Assembly (NCBI RefSeq): GCF_025447595.1
Contig: NZ_JAOEJU010000027.1
Span: 17,710 to 81,709 of the forward strand
From: Pseudomonas koreensis
GTDB taxonomy: Bacteria; Pseudomonadota; Gammaproteobacteria; Pseudomonadales; Pseudomonadaceae
Length of the DNA stretch: 64,000 bases
Reading direction: 5' to 3'
This document shows, piece after piece, positions 16,239 through 25,754 of the stretch. The notes under the pieces are model-generated. The model had not been told where the DNA came from and did not search any database. It was given only the letters and a program-made list of their open reading frames with translations. Made by a program: the position numbers and the translations under genes. Every line of letters starts with the position of its first letter. Within the stretch, counting starts at the first letter, position 1.

Positions 16239-17135
16239 TCAGCCACGCGGGTGATGTTTGGCATGCAGATCCTGCAAACGTGCCCGGGCGACGTGAGTGT
16301 AGATCTGCGTGGTCGACAGGTCGCTGTGGCCCAACAGCATCTGCACCACCCGCAGGTCGGCGCCATGGTTGAGCAAGTGCGTGGCAAACGCGTGACGCAA
16401 GGTGTGTGGCGACAGCGACTTGCCGATCCCGGCGACCTTGGCCTGATGCTTGATACGGTGCCAGAAGGTCTGGCGGGTCATCTGCTCGCCACGCTGGCTG
16501 GGGAACAGCACATCACTGGGGCGCCCGCCCAGCAACTCGTCGCGACCATCGCGCAGGTAGCGTTCGACCCAGACAATCGCCTCCTCGCCCATCGGCACCA
16601 GCCGTTCCTTGCTGCCCTTGCCCATCACCCGCAACACGCCCTGACGCAGGTTGACCTGTTCCAGGGTCAGACTGATCAACTCGGTCACCCGCAGTCCACA
16701 GGCGTAAAGCACTTCGAGCATGGCGCGGTCGCGCTGGCCGATGGCTTCACTCAAGTCTGGCGCCTTAAGCAATGCTTCAACGTCGGCTTCCGACAAGGAT
16801 TTGGGCAGCGGCCGACCGAGTTGCGGCATATCAACGCGCAAGGTCGGATCGACCGAAATCAGTTTTTCCCGCAGCAGGTAGCGATAAAAGCCACGCACAC
16901 CGGAGAGGAATCGCGCGGTGGAGCGAGGTTTGTAGTTCTGTTCCAGACGCCAGGCCAGGTGATCGAGGATCAGTTCGCGACCGGCATTGATCAGCTCGAG
17001 GCCTTTGTCCTGCAACCAGCCGTTGAACAGCGCGAGATCGCTGCGATAGGCGTCGCGGGTGTTGTCGGACAGGCCTTTCTCCAGCCAGAGGGCGTCGAGA
17101 AACTGGTCAATCAGTGGGTGGTCGATGGCAGGCAT
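16239..17135 (-). CDS. xerD: Site-specific tyrosine recombinase XerD
   Basis: A 298-residue recombinase that with XerC resolves chromosome dimers at dif under FtsK control. All catalytic residues are present: Arg149 (Cys-Gly-Leu-Arg-Val-Thr-Glu), Lys173 (Gly-Lys-Gly-Ser-Lys-Glu), His244-x-x-Arg247, His270 (Leu-Gly-His-Ser) and Tyr279 (Gln-Ile-Tyr-Thr-His). Length equals that of E. coli XerD, and the xerD-dsbC order is the common one in gamma-proteobacteria, which distinguishes it from XerC or a phage integrase. It diverges from the antiporter gene across a 107-base promoter region. Confidence 0.97.
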   Translation of the reverse strand: MPAIDHPLIDQFLDALWLEKGLSDNTRDAYRSDLALFNGWLQDKGLELINAGRELILDHLAWRLEQNYKPRSTARFLSGVRGFYRYLLREKLISVDPTLRVDMPQLGRPLPKSLSEADVEALLKAPDLSEAIGQRDRAMLEVLYACGLRVTELISLTLEQVNLRQGVLRVMGKGSKERLVPMGEEAIVWVERYLRDGRDELLGGRPSDVLFPSQRGEQMTRQTFWHRIKHQAKVAGIGKSLSPHTLRHAFATHLLNHGADLRVVQMLLGHSDLSTTQIYTHVARARLQDLHAKHHPRG

Positions 17136-17242
17136 GGGCGCTCAAGACACGCAGGCTTGGCACTGCGCGCAAATAAAGAGTGAACGGTTGAAATGGCCGC
17201 TAGTCTTTCATAGCCCGCTATTTCAAGGAACAGGGAGCCTAA

Positions 17243-19051
17243 ATGAGCGAACAGCAAATTCTCTTGGTGTTCGGCGCAATCGGCGTTGCGGCGCTGGGTT
17301 GCCAGTGGCTTGCGTGGCGTTTGAAGCTACCGGCGATTTTGTTTTTATTGTTAACGGGCATTTTCATCGGGCCGGTAGTTGGCTGGCTCGACCCACAGGA
17401 AATGTTCGGACCACTGCTGATGCCATTGGTGTCGCTGGCGGTGGCGCTGATTCTATTCGAAGGCAGCCTGACCCTGCATCTCTCGGAATGGCGCGAAATT
17501 GGCAGTGTGGTCCGCCGGCTGGTGACCATCGGGGCAATTTCAACCTGGGTCATCATTACACTGGCGACTCACTGGCTGCTCGGGTTCGACTGGCTGCTGG
17601 CAATCCTGTTCGGCAGCCTGACGCTCGTCACCGGGCCCACGGTGATCGTGCCAATGCTGCGCGTAGTACGCCCCAAAGCCTCGATCGCCAATATCCTGCG
17701 CTGGGAAGGCATCGTTATCGACCCTATTGGCGCGCTGCTCGCTGTGGTCGTCTACAGCTTCATCATCGCGAGTGCCGAGGGCCACGGGCTCAAGCAAAGC
17801 CTGATTACGTTCGCCGGTGTGATTCTGTGTGGAGGCGCATTCGGGATAGCCGGTGGCTGGCTGCTCGGCACCGTCATTCGCCGACACTGGTTGCCAGAAT
17901 ACTTGCACAACCTCGCTTCATTGGCGGCGGTCTTGGGGATATTCATTGCATCCAGCGAGGTGATGAACGAGTCGGGTCTGCTCGCAGTGACATTAATGGG
18001 CATGTGGCTGGCGAACATGAAGGGCGTGGATGTAAGACATATCCTCCACTTCAAGGAGAATCTCAGCGTACTGCTGATTTCCGGGTTGTTCATTCTGCTG
18101 GCGGCGCGTCTGGACTTGAACGCACTGATCGGCCTGGGGCCACTGGTACTGATACTGCTTCTGGTGATTCAACTGATTGCGCGGCCATTGAACGTATTGC
18201 TGAGTACGGCTGGCTCCACGCTGAGCTGGCGCGAGCGCGCACTGTTGTGCTGGATTGCCCCACGGGGAATTGTGGCAGCAGCCGTGTCGGCGATTTTCGC
18301 CATTCGCCTGGATGAGGCAGGGCACGAAGGCGCCTTGTTATTGGTTCCACTGACATTCGCCGTAATCATTGGCACCGTAGTGCTGCAAAGTGCTACCGCT
18401 CGCCCTTTGGCACGTTTTCTTAAAGTAGCGGAGCCTGCGCCCAGTGGCTTTCTGATCGTCGGTGCCAACGGTCCGGCCCGCCTGCTGGGCAAGTATTTGC
18501 AGCAACTGGGCAGCCGCGTGCTGCTGACCGATTCGAGCTGGGAAAACATCCGCGCGGCGCGCATGGAAGGCTTGCCGACCTACTTCGGCAACCCGGCCTC
18601 GCAGCATGCCGATGCGCACCTGGATCTGGTGGGGCTGGGACATTTGCTGGCGCTGTCACCGTCCGGCGAACTCAATACGTTGGCCGCCATGCGCTTTCGC
18701 CATGATTTCGGCCACCAGCGCCTGTTTGGTCTGGCCAGCGGCCAGGAAAGCCGTCGCAGCGCCAAGCACCGCGCCAGCCTTGAACATCGCGGTAATCAAC
18801 TGGGGAGCGAAGCGCTGACTTACGCCAGATTGGCCAGCCAACTGAGTCAGGGTGCCGAGTTGTACAGCACGACGCTGACGGACGGTTTTGGCTGGGACGA
18901 TTACCGTGCGTTGCATGGCAACCGCGCGACGCTGCTGTTCATGCGCGATGACAGCGACTGGGTGCACGTCGTCTCGCCGGAAACCGTGTTGAAACCAGGG
19001 CCGGGGTGGACGCTGCTGGCGCTGATTCAGCCTGAGAGCGTCAGCGCCTGA
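17243..19051 (+). CDS. Cation/proton antiporter of the CPA1 type
   Basis: A 602-residue inner-membrane protein. Residues 1 to about 395 form about 12 hydrophobic helices of a sodium/hydrogen exchanger, with Gly-Pro-Thr-Val-Ile-Val-Pro-Met-Leu and Glu-Gly-Ile-Val-Ile-Asp-Pro-Ile-Gly-Ala, the membrane-embedded acidic region of NhaP-like carriers. The C-terminal 200 residues start with a Rossmann-like strand (Gly-Phe-Leu-Ile-Val-Gly-Ala-Asn-Gly-Pro-Ala-Arg-Leu), similar to the TrkA-N/RCK regulatory domains, then a soluble tail. Whether it moves Na+ or K+ is open. It stands alone, convergent with the thioesterase gene across a REPIN. Confidence 0.87.
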   Translation: MSEQQILLVFGAIGVAALGCQWLAWRLKLPAILFLLLTGIFIGPVVGWLDPQEMFGPLLMPLVSLAVALILFEGSLTLHLSEWREIGSVVRRLVTIGAISTWVIITLATHWLLGFDWLLAILFGSLTLVTGPTVIVPMLRVVRPKASIANILRWEGIVIDPIGALLAVVVYSFIIASAEGHGLKQSLITFAGVILCGGAFGIAGGWLLGTVIRRHWLPEYLHNLASLAAVLGIFIASSEVMNESGLLAVTLMGMWLANMKGVDVRHILHFKENLSVLLISGLFILLAARLDLNALIGLGPLVLILLLVIQLIARPLNVLLSTAGSTLSWRERALLCWIAPRGIVAAAVSAIFAIRLDEAGHEGALLLVPLTFAVIIGTVVLQSATARPLARFLKVAEPAPSGFLIVGANGPARLLGKYLQQLGSRVLLTDSSWENIRAARMEGLPTYFGNPASQHADAHLDLVGLGHLLALSPSGELNTLAAMRFRHDFGHQRLFGLASGQESRRSAKHRASLEHRGNQLGSEALTYARLASQLSQGAELYSTTLTDGFGWDDYRALHGNRATLLFMRDDSDWVHVVSPETVLKPGPGWTLLALIQPESVSA

Positions 19052-19057
19052 AAGATC

Positions 19058-19150
19058 AAATCGCGGGCAAGCCCGTTCCCAGAGTATCCGTTTCAAACGC
19101 AACATCAACGGACTACACAAAATCTGTAGGAGCGAGCTTGCCCGCGAATG
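19058..19150. repeat. REPIN (divergent variant)
   Basis: A reverse REP (19058-19082) and a forward REP (19124-19149) of a variant subtype with GGGCAAGCCC/GCTTGCCCGC instead of the common core, GTAGGAG in place of GTGGGAG in one half. The G-rich ends face each other across about 40 bases. Convergent gap between antiporter and thioesterase. Confidence 0.75.
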
Positions 19151-19168
19151 CCGCGACTCGATTTTGAA

Positions 19169-19582
19169 TCAGGCTGCAAACCCGGGCAGCACTGGCACCG
19201 GACGCTTGTCATCATCAATCGCAACAAAGCTGAACTGCCCGTGAATGGCTTTCTCACGGCCGTCGCAGCTCATGCTTTCGACGAACACTTCCACCTCGAC
19301 CTTGAGACTGGTGTTGCCGACCTTGATCACCCGCCCGACCAGTTCGACGATGGAACCCGCCGGGATCGCATGATTGAAATCGATGCGGTCGGTGGACACG
19401 GTCACCAAAGGCAAACGGCAAAACCGCGTAGCAGTGATGAACGACACTTCGTCCATCCAGGCCAGCGCAGTGCCGCCGAACAGGGTGTTGTGGTGGTTGG
19501 TGGTCGGCGGGAAAACCGCCTTGGTCACGCGGGTCACCGAGAGCTCGGTGCGGCGTTCGATTTCTTGCTCGCGAGGGGTCAT
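19169..19582 (-). CDS. Acyl-CoA thioesterase (hotdog fold, YciA-like)
   Basis: A 137-residue hotdog-fold thioesterase hydrolysing acyl-CoA. The family pattern Asn-His-His-Asn-Thr-Leu-Phe-Gly-Gly-Thr-Ala-Leu-Ala-Trp-Met-Asp-Glu holds the catalytic acidic residue (Asp in Trp-Met-Asp), followed by Arg-Ile-Asp-Phe-Asn-His-Ala-Ile-Pro-Ala-Gly, typical of YciA/YkhA-like cytoplasmic enzymes. The start at 19582 matches the family; the longer frame would run through the rplS terminator. Chain-length preference unknown. Monocistronic, downstream of and separated from the rplS operon. Confidence 0.9.
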   Translation of the reverse strand: MTPREQEIERRTELSVTRVTKAVFPPTTNHHNTLFGGTALAWMDEVSFITATRFCRLPLVTVSTDRIDFNHAIPAGSIVELVGRVIKVGNTSLKVEVEVFVESMSCDGREKAIHGQFSFVAIDDDKRPVPVLPGFAA

Positions 19583-19625
19583 GGGCCTGGCCTGAAACAG
19601 AGTGCTGTGGATAAATGGCGGGCAA

Positions 19626-19655
19626 CAAAAAAGCAGCCCGTAGGCTGCTTTTTTC
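19626..19655 (-). terminator. Terminator of the rpsP-rimM-trmD-rplS operon
   Basis: AAAAAAGCAGCC pairs with GGCTGCTTTTTT around a short loop, 18 bases past the rplS stop; a textbook intrinsic terminator with T-runs on both sides. Confidence 0.93.
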
Positions 19656-19672
19656 TGCATCGGAAGCTGGAC

Positions 19673-20023
19673 TTAAGCCAGTTTTTCCTTGATGCGAGCT
19701 GCTTTACCCGACAGGTCGCGCAGGTAGTACAGCTTGGCTTTACGTACGTCACCGCGACGTTTAACAGCCATGCTGTCGATCTGCGGGGAGTAGGTCTGGA
19801 AAGTACGTTCTACGCCAACACCGTTGGAGATTTTACGAACGGTGAACGCACTGTTCACGCCGCGGTTACGCTTGGCGATTACAACGCCTTCGAACGCTTG
19901 CAGACGGGAACGATCGCCTTCCTTCACTTTCACCTGAACGACGATGGTGTCGCCTGGGGCAAAGGTAGGGATTTCTTTGGTCATCTGCTCTGCTTCGAGT
20001 GCAAGGATGATTTTGTTAGTCAT
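19673..20023 (-). CDS. rplS: 50S ribosomal protein L19
   Basis: A 116-residue large-subunit protein at the interface with the small subunit. It shows the L19 signature: [23 protein letters not shown] and [14 protein letters not shown]. Last gene of the rpsP operon, 45 bases after trmD and directly before a strong terminator. In E. coli trmD and rimM are made at far lower levels than the two ribosomal proteins by translational control; the same gene order suggests the same here. Confidence 0.98.
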
Positions 20024-20068
20024 GCTGTGCTCCTAAGGTAAATCGTCTGATCTACCATCGATACGTTG

Positions 20069-20821
20069 TTAACTATCGTCCCGCTCGCGGATGTATTCCT
20101 CGAGCAGCTTCTTCTCTTCTCCAGAAAGCGAGCGGCTTTCCAGAAGATCGGCGCGCCGTTCATAGGTCCTACCAAGGGACTGCTGTAAACGCCAACGCCG
20201 GATATGCGCGTGATTGCCACTCAGCAACACGTCGGGAACACGCTGATCCGCATACACCTCAGGTCGGGTGTAGTGCGGGCAATCCAGCAGACCATCCGTA
20301 AAGGAATCTTCCTCAGCGGAATCCGCATGCCCTAAAGCTCCGGGCAGCAGTCGTGTAACCGCATCGATCATGACCATGGCCGGCAGCTCGCCGCCAGACA
20401 ACACATAGTCACCAATCGACCACTCTTCATCGACATGAGCATCAATAAAACGCTCGTCAATGCCTTCATAGCGACCGGCAATCAGGATCAATGCATCCGA
20501 TTTAGCCAGTTCGCGTACCGCCGACTGAGTCAGTTGACGGCCTTGGGGGGACAGGTAAATCACCTTCGCCGCCTCCCCGGCTGCTGCCTTGGCCTGAACC
20601 AGAGCATCTTCCAGGGGCTTGATCTTCATCACCATGCCCGGACCACCGCCAAACGGGCGATCGTCCACAGTGTGATGCCGATCCGTCGTGTAATCCCGCG
20701 GATTCCAACAGGTCAGCTGCAAGAGCCCCTGTTTGACCGCACGACTGGTGATGCCGTAGTCGCCGATGGCGGAAAACATCTCGGGAAACAAACTGATCAC
20801 TTCTACGCGCAAGTTAGCCAC
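20069..20821 (-). CDS. trmD: tRNA (guanine-37-N1)-methyltransferase TrmD
   Basis: A 250-residue SPOUT-class enzyme making m1G37 next to the anticodon, which prevents +1 frameshifting. The AdoMet-binding trefoil knot is seen in Gly-Arg-Tyr-Glu-Gly-Ile-Asp-Glu-Arg and Gly-Asp-Tyr-Val-Leu-Ser-Gly-Gly-Glu-Leu-Pro; Pro-Phe-Gly-Gly-Gly-Pro-Gly-Met-Val lies near residue 60, and Tyr-Thr-Arg-Pro-Glu-Val-Tyr further on. The start is GTG at 20821, two bases after the rimM stop, so translation is probably coupled; the longer frame to 20887 lies inside rimM and is a by-product. Confidence 0.97.
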   Translation of the reverse strand: MANLRVEVISLFPEMFSAIGDYGITSRAVKQGLLQLTCWNPRDYTTDRHHTVDDRPFGGGPGMVMKIKPLEDALVQAKAAAGEAAKVIYLSPQGRQLTQSAVRELAKSDALILIAGRYEGIDERFIDAHVDEEWSIGDYVLSGGELPAMVMIDAVTRLLPGALGHADSAEEDSFTDGLLDCPHYTRPEVYADQRVPDVLLSGNHAHIRRWRLQQSLGRTYERRADLLESRSLSGEEKKLLEEYIRERDDS

Positions 20822-20823
20822 GC

Positions 20824-21360
20824 TTAGAAGTCCGCGTCCCAATCCACCTTCATCTCGCCCGCTGCGAGGTCGACTGCCAACACGCATTGCTCCGTATAGG
20901 GCAACAGGCGTTCGCGATCATCCAGGCTGCCAGCGCAAGGCTTGACTACCATTACATCATTGGCGCCGGTTTCCAGAAGATGATCGATTTTCCCGAGCAA
21001 TTGCCCAAGCGTATCGATGACCTTCAGACCTTCCAGCTGGTACCAGTAGTACTCGCCTTCGGTCAATTCAGCGAACAGATTGCGCGGCACGCAAATCTCG
21101 TAACCGGCCAGAAGACGAGCTTCTTCACGATCATCAAGACCTTTGAGCTTTGCGACCAGGAACTTGTCGCTCCCGCGTCCACTGACCAGCTCGACCTGCT
21201 TGACATTACCTTCGCGCCTGAGCGTCCAGGTTTTGTACTGCAACAGGTTTTCAGTCGGATCAGTAAAGGAATAAACCTTCACTTCGCCGCGAACGCCGTG
21301 AACAGAGTAAATTTTGCCAATAACGATCAAATCATCGGCAACAGCAGGCGTCGCGTTCAT
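20824..21360 (-). CDS. rimM: Ribosome maturation factor RimM
   Basis: A 178-residue assembly factor that binds S19 and helps form the head of the 30S subunit. The N-terminal barrel begins Val-Ile-Gly-Lys-Ile-Tyr-Ser-Val-His-Gly-Val-Arg-Gly-Glu-Val-Lys-Val, the classic RimM signature, and the C-terminal PRC-barrel has Tyr-Tyr-Trp-Tyr-Gln-Leu-Glu-Gly-Leu and Leu-Leu-Pro-Tyr near the end. It lies 5 bases after rpsP and 2 bases before trmD within the four-gene operon. Confidence 0.97.
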   Translation of the reverse strand: MNATPAVADDLIVIGKIYSVHGVRGEVKVYSFTDPTENLLQYKTWTLRREGNVKQVELVSGRGSDKFLVAKLKGLDDREEARLLAGYEICVPRNLFAELTEGEYYWYQLEGLKVIDTLGQLLGKIDHLLETGANDVMVVKPCAGSLDDRERLLPYTEQCVLAVDLAAGEMKVDWDADF

Positions 21361-21365
21361 ATTGC

Positions 21366-21617
21366 TCAGGCCGCAGCCTTAGCCGATTCCTTCAGCAACT
21401 GAGCAACACGCTCAGAAGGCTGTGCACCAACGCTCAGCCAGTAGGCAACGCGCTCTTGGTTCACGGACAGACGGATTTCCTGACCACGGGCAACAGGATT
21501 GAAGAAACCAATCTGTTCTTTGTGGGAACCGTCACGCGGGTTGCGGGAGTCGGTTACGGTCAGGTGGTAAAACGGGCGCTTTTTGGAGCCGCCAAGGGCA
21601 AGACGGATTGTTAGCAT
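21366..21617 (-). CDS. rpsP: 30S ribosomal protein S16
   Basis: An 83-residue small-subunit protein. The start Met-Leu-Thr-Ile-Arg-Leu-Ala-Leu-Gly-Gly-Ser-Lys-Lys-Arg-Pro-Phe-Tyr and the following Asp-Ser-Arg-Asn-Pro-Arg-Asp-Gly are diagnostic of S16. First gene of rpsP-rimM-trmD-rplS; a sigma-70-like promoter is visible 70-100 bases upstream, giving a leader of about 65 bases. The Trp-Leu-Ser-Val-Gly-Ala-Gln-Pro-Ser-Glu motif near the C-terminus also fits. Confidence 0.98.
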   Translation of the reverse strand: MLTIRLALGGSKKRPFYHLTVTDSRNPRDGSHKEQIGFFNPVARGQEIRLSVNQERVAYWLSVGAQPSERVAQLLKESAKAAA

Positions 21618-21689
21618 GTGAACATCGTTCCTGTAGTCGGTGCTGCAAATCTAAATGCACAGCGGGCATGGGTGCCCGAAAGGCCGCAT

Positions 21690-21717
21690 ATTCTAAGGAA
21701 TATCCGGACTTTTGCAA
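21690..21717 (-). promoter_or_regulatory. Likely sigma-70 promoter of the rpsP operon
   Basis: On the minus strand, TTGCAA (21712-21717) and TAGAAT (21690-21695) are separated by 16 bases and lie about 75 bases upstream of the rpsP start. The -10 matches the consensus at five of six positions. Confidence 0.65.
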
Positions 21718-21866
21718 ATGACTTTTTCCGGCGCCTGTGGCATGCCGTGCAGATTTGCATATTGAGCCGTCGTTCAAAACGGCCGGTCAGCTCCCGCCAT
21801 ATGCGGGTTTACTGGAGATCCCGCGTCCCTGCGGGTTCTGCGCCGGTGCGACGACCGGCGAGTTCT

Positions 21867-23243
<1,377 letters not shown>

Positions 23244-23452
23244 TGCGCGATCCTTTCAGGCCCTGTGTAGACCGGGATAATGGCGGCCCAGACCGGAATC
23301 AACATGTGCTCGGCGAGCCTGCGGCGTGGGCAGGTCGCGGATTATAGCGAAGACTGCGTCTGGCGGACACCTCGCTGTCAGCTTGTCGGTCTTTCGTGCA
23401 ATGGCGGTTCTATGCCAAACTCAGCCCCTTTCGGGCTTGCCTAACAGGATTT

Positions 23453-24265
23453 ATGCTCCCCTTGTCACCGAGTTTGCTGACCACCCTCGCCGCCGCCCTT
23501 CTCTATGCCGCTGCGACTCTCTATCAGGGCACCCGCCTGGCCACTGGCGCCAAGGCCAACAAGCGCCTGCTGGTCTCGCTCGGCGTCCTCGCCGTGCTGG
23601 CCCACAGCGCCAGCCTGCTCACCCATTTATTGACGCCGATCGGCCTGGGCCTGGACTTCTTCAGCGCCTCGAGCCTGATTGCTGCGGCCGTCATCGCCCT
23701 GACCCTGCTGGCCTGCTCGCGGATCCCGGTGGAAAACCTGCTGGTGCTACTGTTCCCGCTGGGTGCGATCACGGTGCTGCTGGCGCAATTTGCGCCGACC
23801 GGCACGGTGCAGATCATCGACGAAGAGCCGGGGATCCTCGCGCACATCCTGTTGTCGATCCTCGCCTACGGCATGTTCACCATCGCGGTGTTCCAGGCGT
23901 TGCTGCTGTTGGTGCAGGATCACCAGCTCAAGCACAAGCACCCGTCCGGGCTGATCAAGAACTTCCCTCCGCTGCAAACCATGGAAAGCCTGCTGTTCGG
24001 TTTCCTCTGGGCCGGCTGGACTTTGTTGTCGCTGTCGCTGATCTCCGGCTGGCTGTTCGTCGAGAACCTGTTTGCCCAGCACCTGGTGCACAAAACCCTG
24101 CTGGCCTGCCTGGCCTGGGTCGTGTTCAGCGTCCTGCTGTGGGGCCGTAACCGCCTCGGCTGGCGCGGCCACAAGGCAATCCGCTGGACCCTCGCCGGTT
24201 TCTGTCTGCTGATGTTGGCGTATTTCGGCAGCAAACTGGTCCGTGAATACATCCTGCACATCTGA
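23453..24265 (+). CDS. CcsA/YpjD-like cytochrome c assembly membrane protein
   Basis: A 270-residue inner-membrane protein with about eight hydrophobic segments, of the cytochrome c assembly (CcmC/CcsA-related) family as found next to ffh in many gamma-proteobacteria (YpjD in E. coli). Conserved features are Glu-Glu-Pro-Gly-Ile-Leu-Ala-His-Ile-Leu-Leu-Ser-Ile-Leu-Ala-Tyr and Leu-Ile-Ser-Gly-Trp-Leu-Phe; a tryptophan-rich WWD loop is not obvious. The start at 23453 was chosen for the sharp hydrophobic N-terminus and AGGA upstream; the frame to 23396 has no support. Its real role, heme handling or other, is unproven. 12 bases upstream of the CorC-type gene, likely one operon. Confidence 0.85.
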   Translation: MLPLSPSLLTTLAAALLYAAATLYQGTRLATGAKANKRLLVSLGVLAVLAHSASLLTHLLTPIGLGLDFFSASSLIAAAVIALTLLACSRIPVENLLVLLFPLGAITVLLAQFAPTGTVQIIDEEPGILAHILLSILAYGMFTIAVFQALLLLVQDHQLKHKHPSGLIKNFPPLQTMESLLFGFLWAGWTLLSLSLISGWLFVENLFAQHLVHKTLLACLAWVVFSVLLWGRNRLGWRGHKAIRWTLAGFCLLMLAYFGSKLVREYILHI

Positions 24266-24277
24266 CGGGCGGCATAA

Positions 24278-25519
24278 ATGGACGGTTTGCCCATAGGGCC
24301 GATGCTCGCGGTATTTGTCCTGCTGATTCTCTGGTCAGGGCTGTTTACCGCCGTCGAAGCGGCGCAACAGCACCTGCTCGCGCAACGCACCGCCTCCCGC
24401 GCCAGCGACAAACCGCTGGCGAAGCTCAGCTTCCCGCTCGACAGCCTGATCCTCTGCAATACTCTGTGCCGCGCCCTCGCCGTGATCCTGGCCACGCTGC
24501 TGGCAATCTTTCTCTGTGAAGAAAACGGCCCTTGGGCGGCTTGCCTCGGCGCCGGCGCCCTGCTGTTGGTCTTTGCCGACTATTTCCCACGCGCGCTCGC
24601 CCAGCGGTATCCGGATGCGGTGTTGTCGTTCGGCAATACGTTGCTGGCGGTACCGCTAAAAGCGGTTTACCCGCTTGCGTGGTTGCTCGCTCACGCAAGT
24701 GGTTTGCTGATGCGCCCGTTTATCCGCAAGGCCCAGGTGGTGCAACAGAGCGAAGACGATGTGCCGGCGGAGCGTCATGACGATCCGGATCATCCGGTGC
24801 GTCCGCACCCGGTTTCAGGCATCCATGCGCTGGACAACATCACGGTCAACGACATTCTGGTGCCGCGCAGCGATGTCGACGGCATCAACCTCGACGATCC
24901 GATCGAAGAAATCATCGAGCAATTGCGCAAGAACCGGCGCACTCGCCTGCCGGTCTTCCACAGCGATATCAATCAGGTCGAAGCGGTGCTCAACACCCGG
25001 CAGATCCGGCACCTGCTGGACAATCGCAGCCTGACCCGCGAAGCGTTGCTGGCAGCCAGTTACGAGCCGTATTTCGTCCCTGAAAGCACTCCGCTGCAAC
25101 TGCAACTGCTGAATTTCCACAAGCAGCAGCGGCGTCTGGGCATGGTGGTGGACGAGTACGGCGAAGTGCTGGGGATTGTCACCCTGGAAGATATTCTCGA
25201 AGAGATCGTCGGCGAATTCGAAAGCGAGCACAGCCTCGACAACCCGCACATCCACCCGCAAGCCGATGGCCGCATGGTGATCGATGGCGCGGCATCGATC
25301 CGCGAACTGAACAAATGCCTGGGCTGGCACCTGCCCAGCGACGGACCCCGGACCCTCAATGGCCTGGTGACCGAAGCGCTGGAAACCATCCCGGAAAGCG
25401 CGGTCTGCCTGAAGATCGGCCGCTATCGCCTGGAGATTCTCGAAACCGAGGAGAACCGGGTGAGCAAGGTCTTGATCTGGCACACCACTTCCTCCCCGGC
25501 GCTGGCCACGGCGCGCTAG
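24278..25519 (+). CDS. HlyC/CorC family transporter (CNNM + CBS pair)
   Basis: A 413-residue membrane protein: DUF21/CNNM transmembrane domain with about four helices (1-170), two CBS domains (about 190-320, with Val-Pro-Arg-Ser-Asp-Val and Val-Val-Asp-Glu-Tyr-Gly-Glu-Val-Leu-Gly-Ile-Val-Thr), and a C-terminal CorC_HlyC domain (about 330-405). The family is linked to Mg2+/Co2+ export and ion homeostasis; adenine nucleotides bind the CBS pair. Shares an operon with the CcsA-like gene upstream. Similar to E. coli YfjD, which also sits beside ypjD. Confidence 0.9.
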   Translation: MDGLPIGPMLAVFVLLILWSGLFTAVEAAQQHLLAQRTASRASDKPLAKLSFPLDSLILCNTLCRALAVILATLLAIFLCEENGPWAACLGAGALLLVFADYFPRALAQRYPDAVLSFGNTLLAVPLKAVYPLAWLLAHASGLLMRPFIRKAQVVQQSEDDVPAERHDDPDHPVRPHPVSGIHALDNITVNDILVPRSDVDGINLDDPIEEIIEQLRKNRRTRLPVFHSDINQVEAVLNTRQIRHLLDNRSLTREALLAASYEPYFVPESTPLQLQLLNFHKQQRRLGMVVDEYGEVLGIVTLEDILEEIVGEFESEHSLDNPHIHPQADGRMVIDGAASIRELNKCLGWHLPSDGPRTLNGLVTEALETIPESAVCLKIGRYRLEILETEENRVSKVLIWHTTSSPALATAR

Positions 25520-25754
25520 ACAGCCCCTTGTTCAATCGTTAGCCACCTTCCTATAATCGCGGTGCTTACCCAAGCCCCGCCGAACCGCGTGCTTACCCCG
25601 CACCCGACAAGTTCCGGCCGGTTCATCGGCAATATCCGCATCACACCGACGACTGTTCCTACCTGAAGCAGCGATCGCGCCTCATCCCACATCCCTGGGT
25701 GTTCGACCATAATAATTCGCTCCAACGGAGCTCATGACTGTCAGGGATCACCGC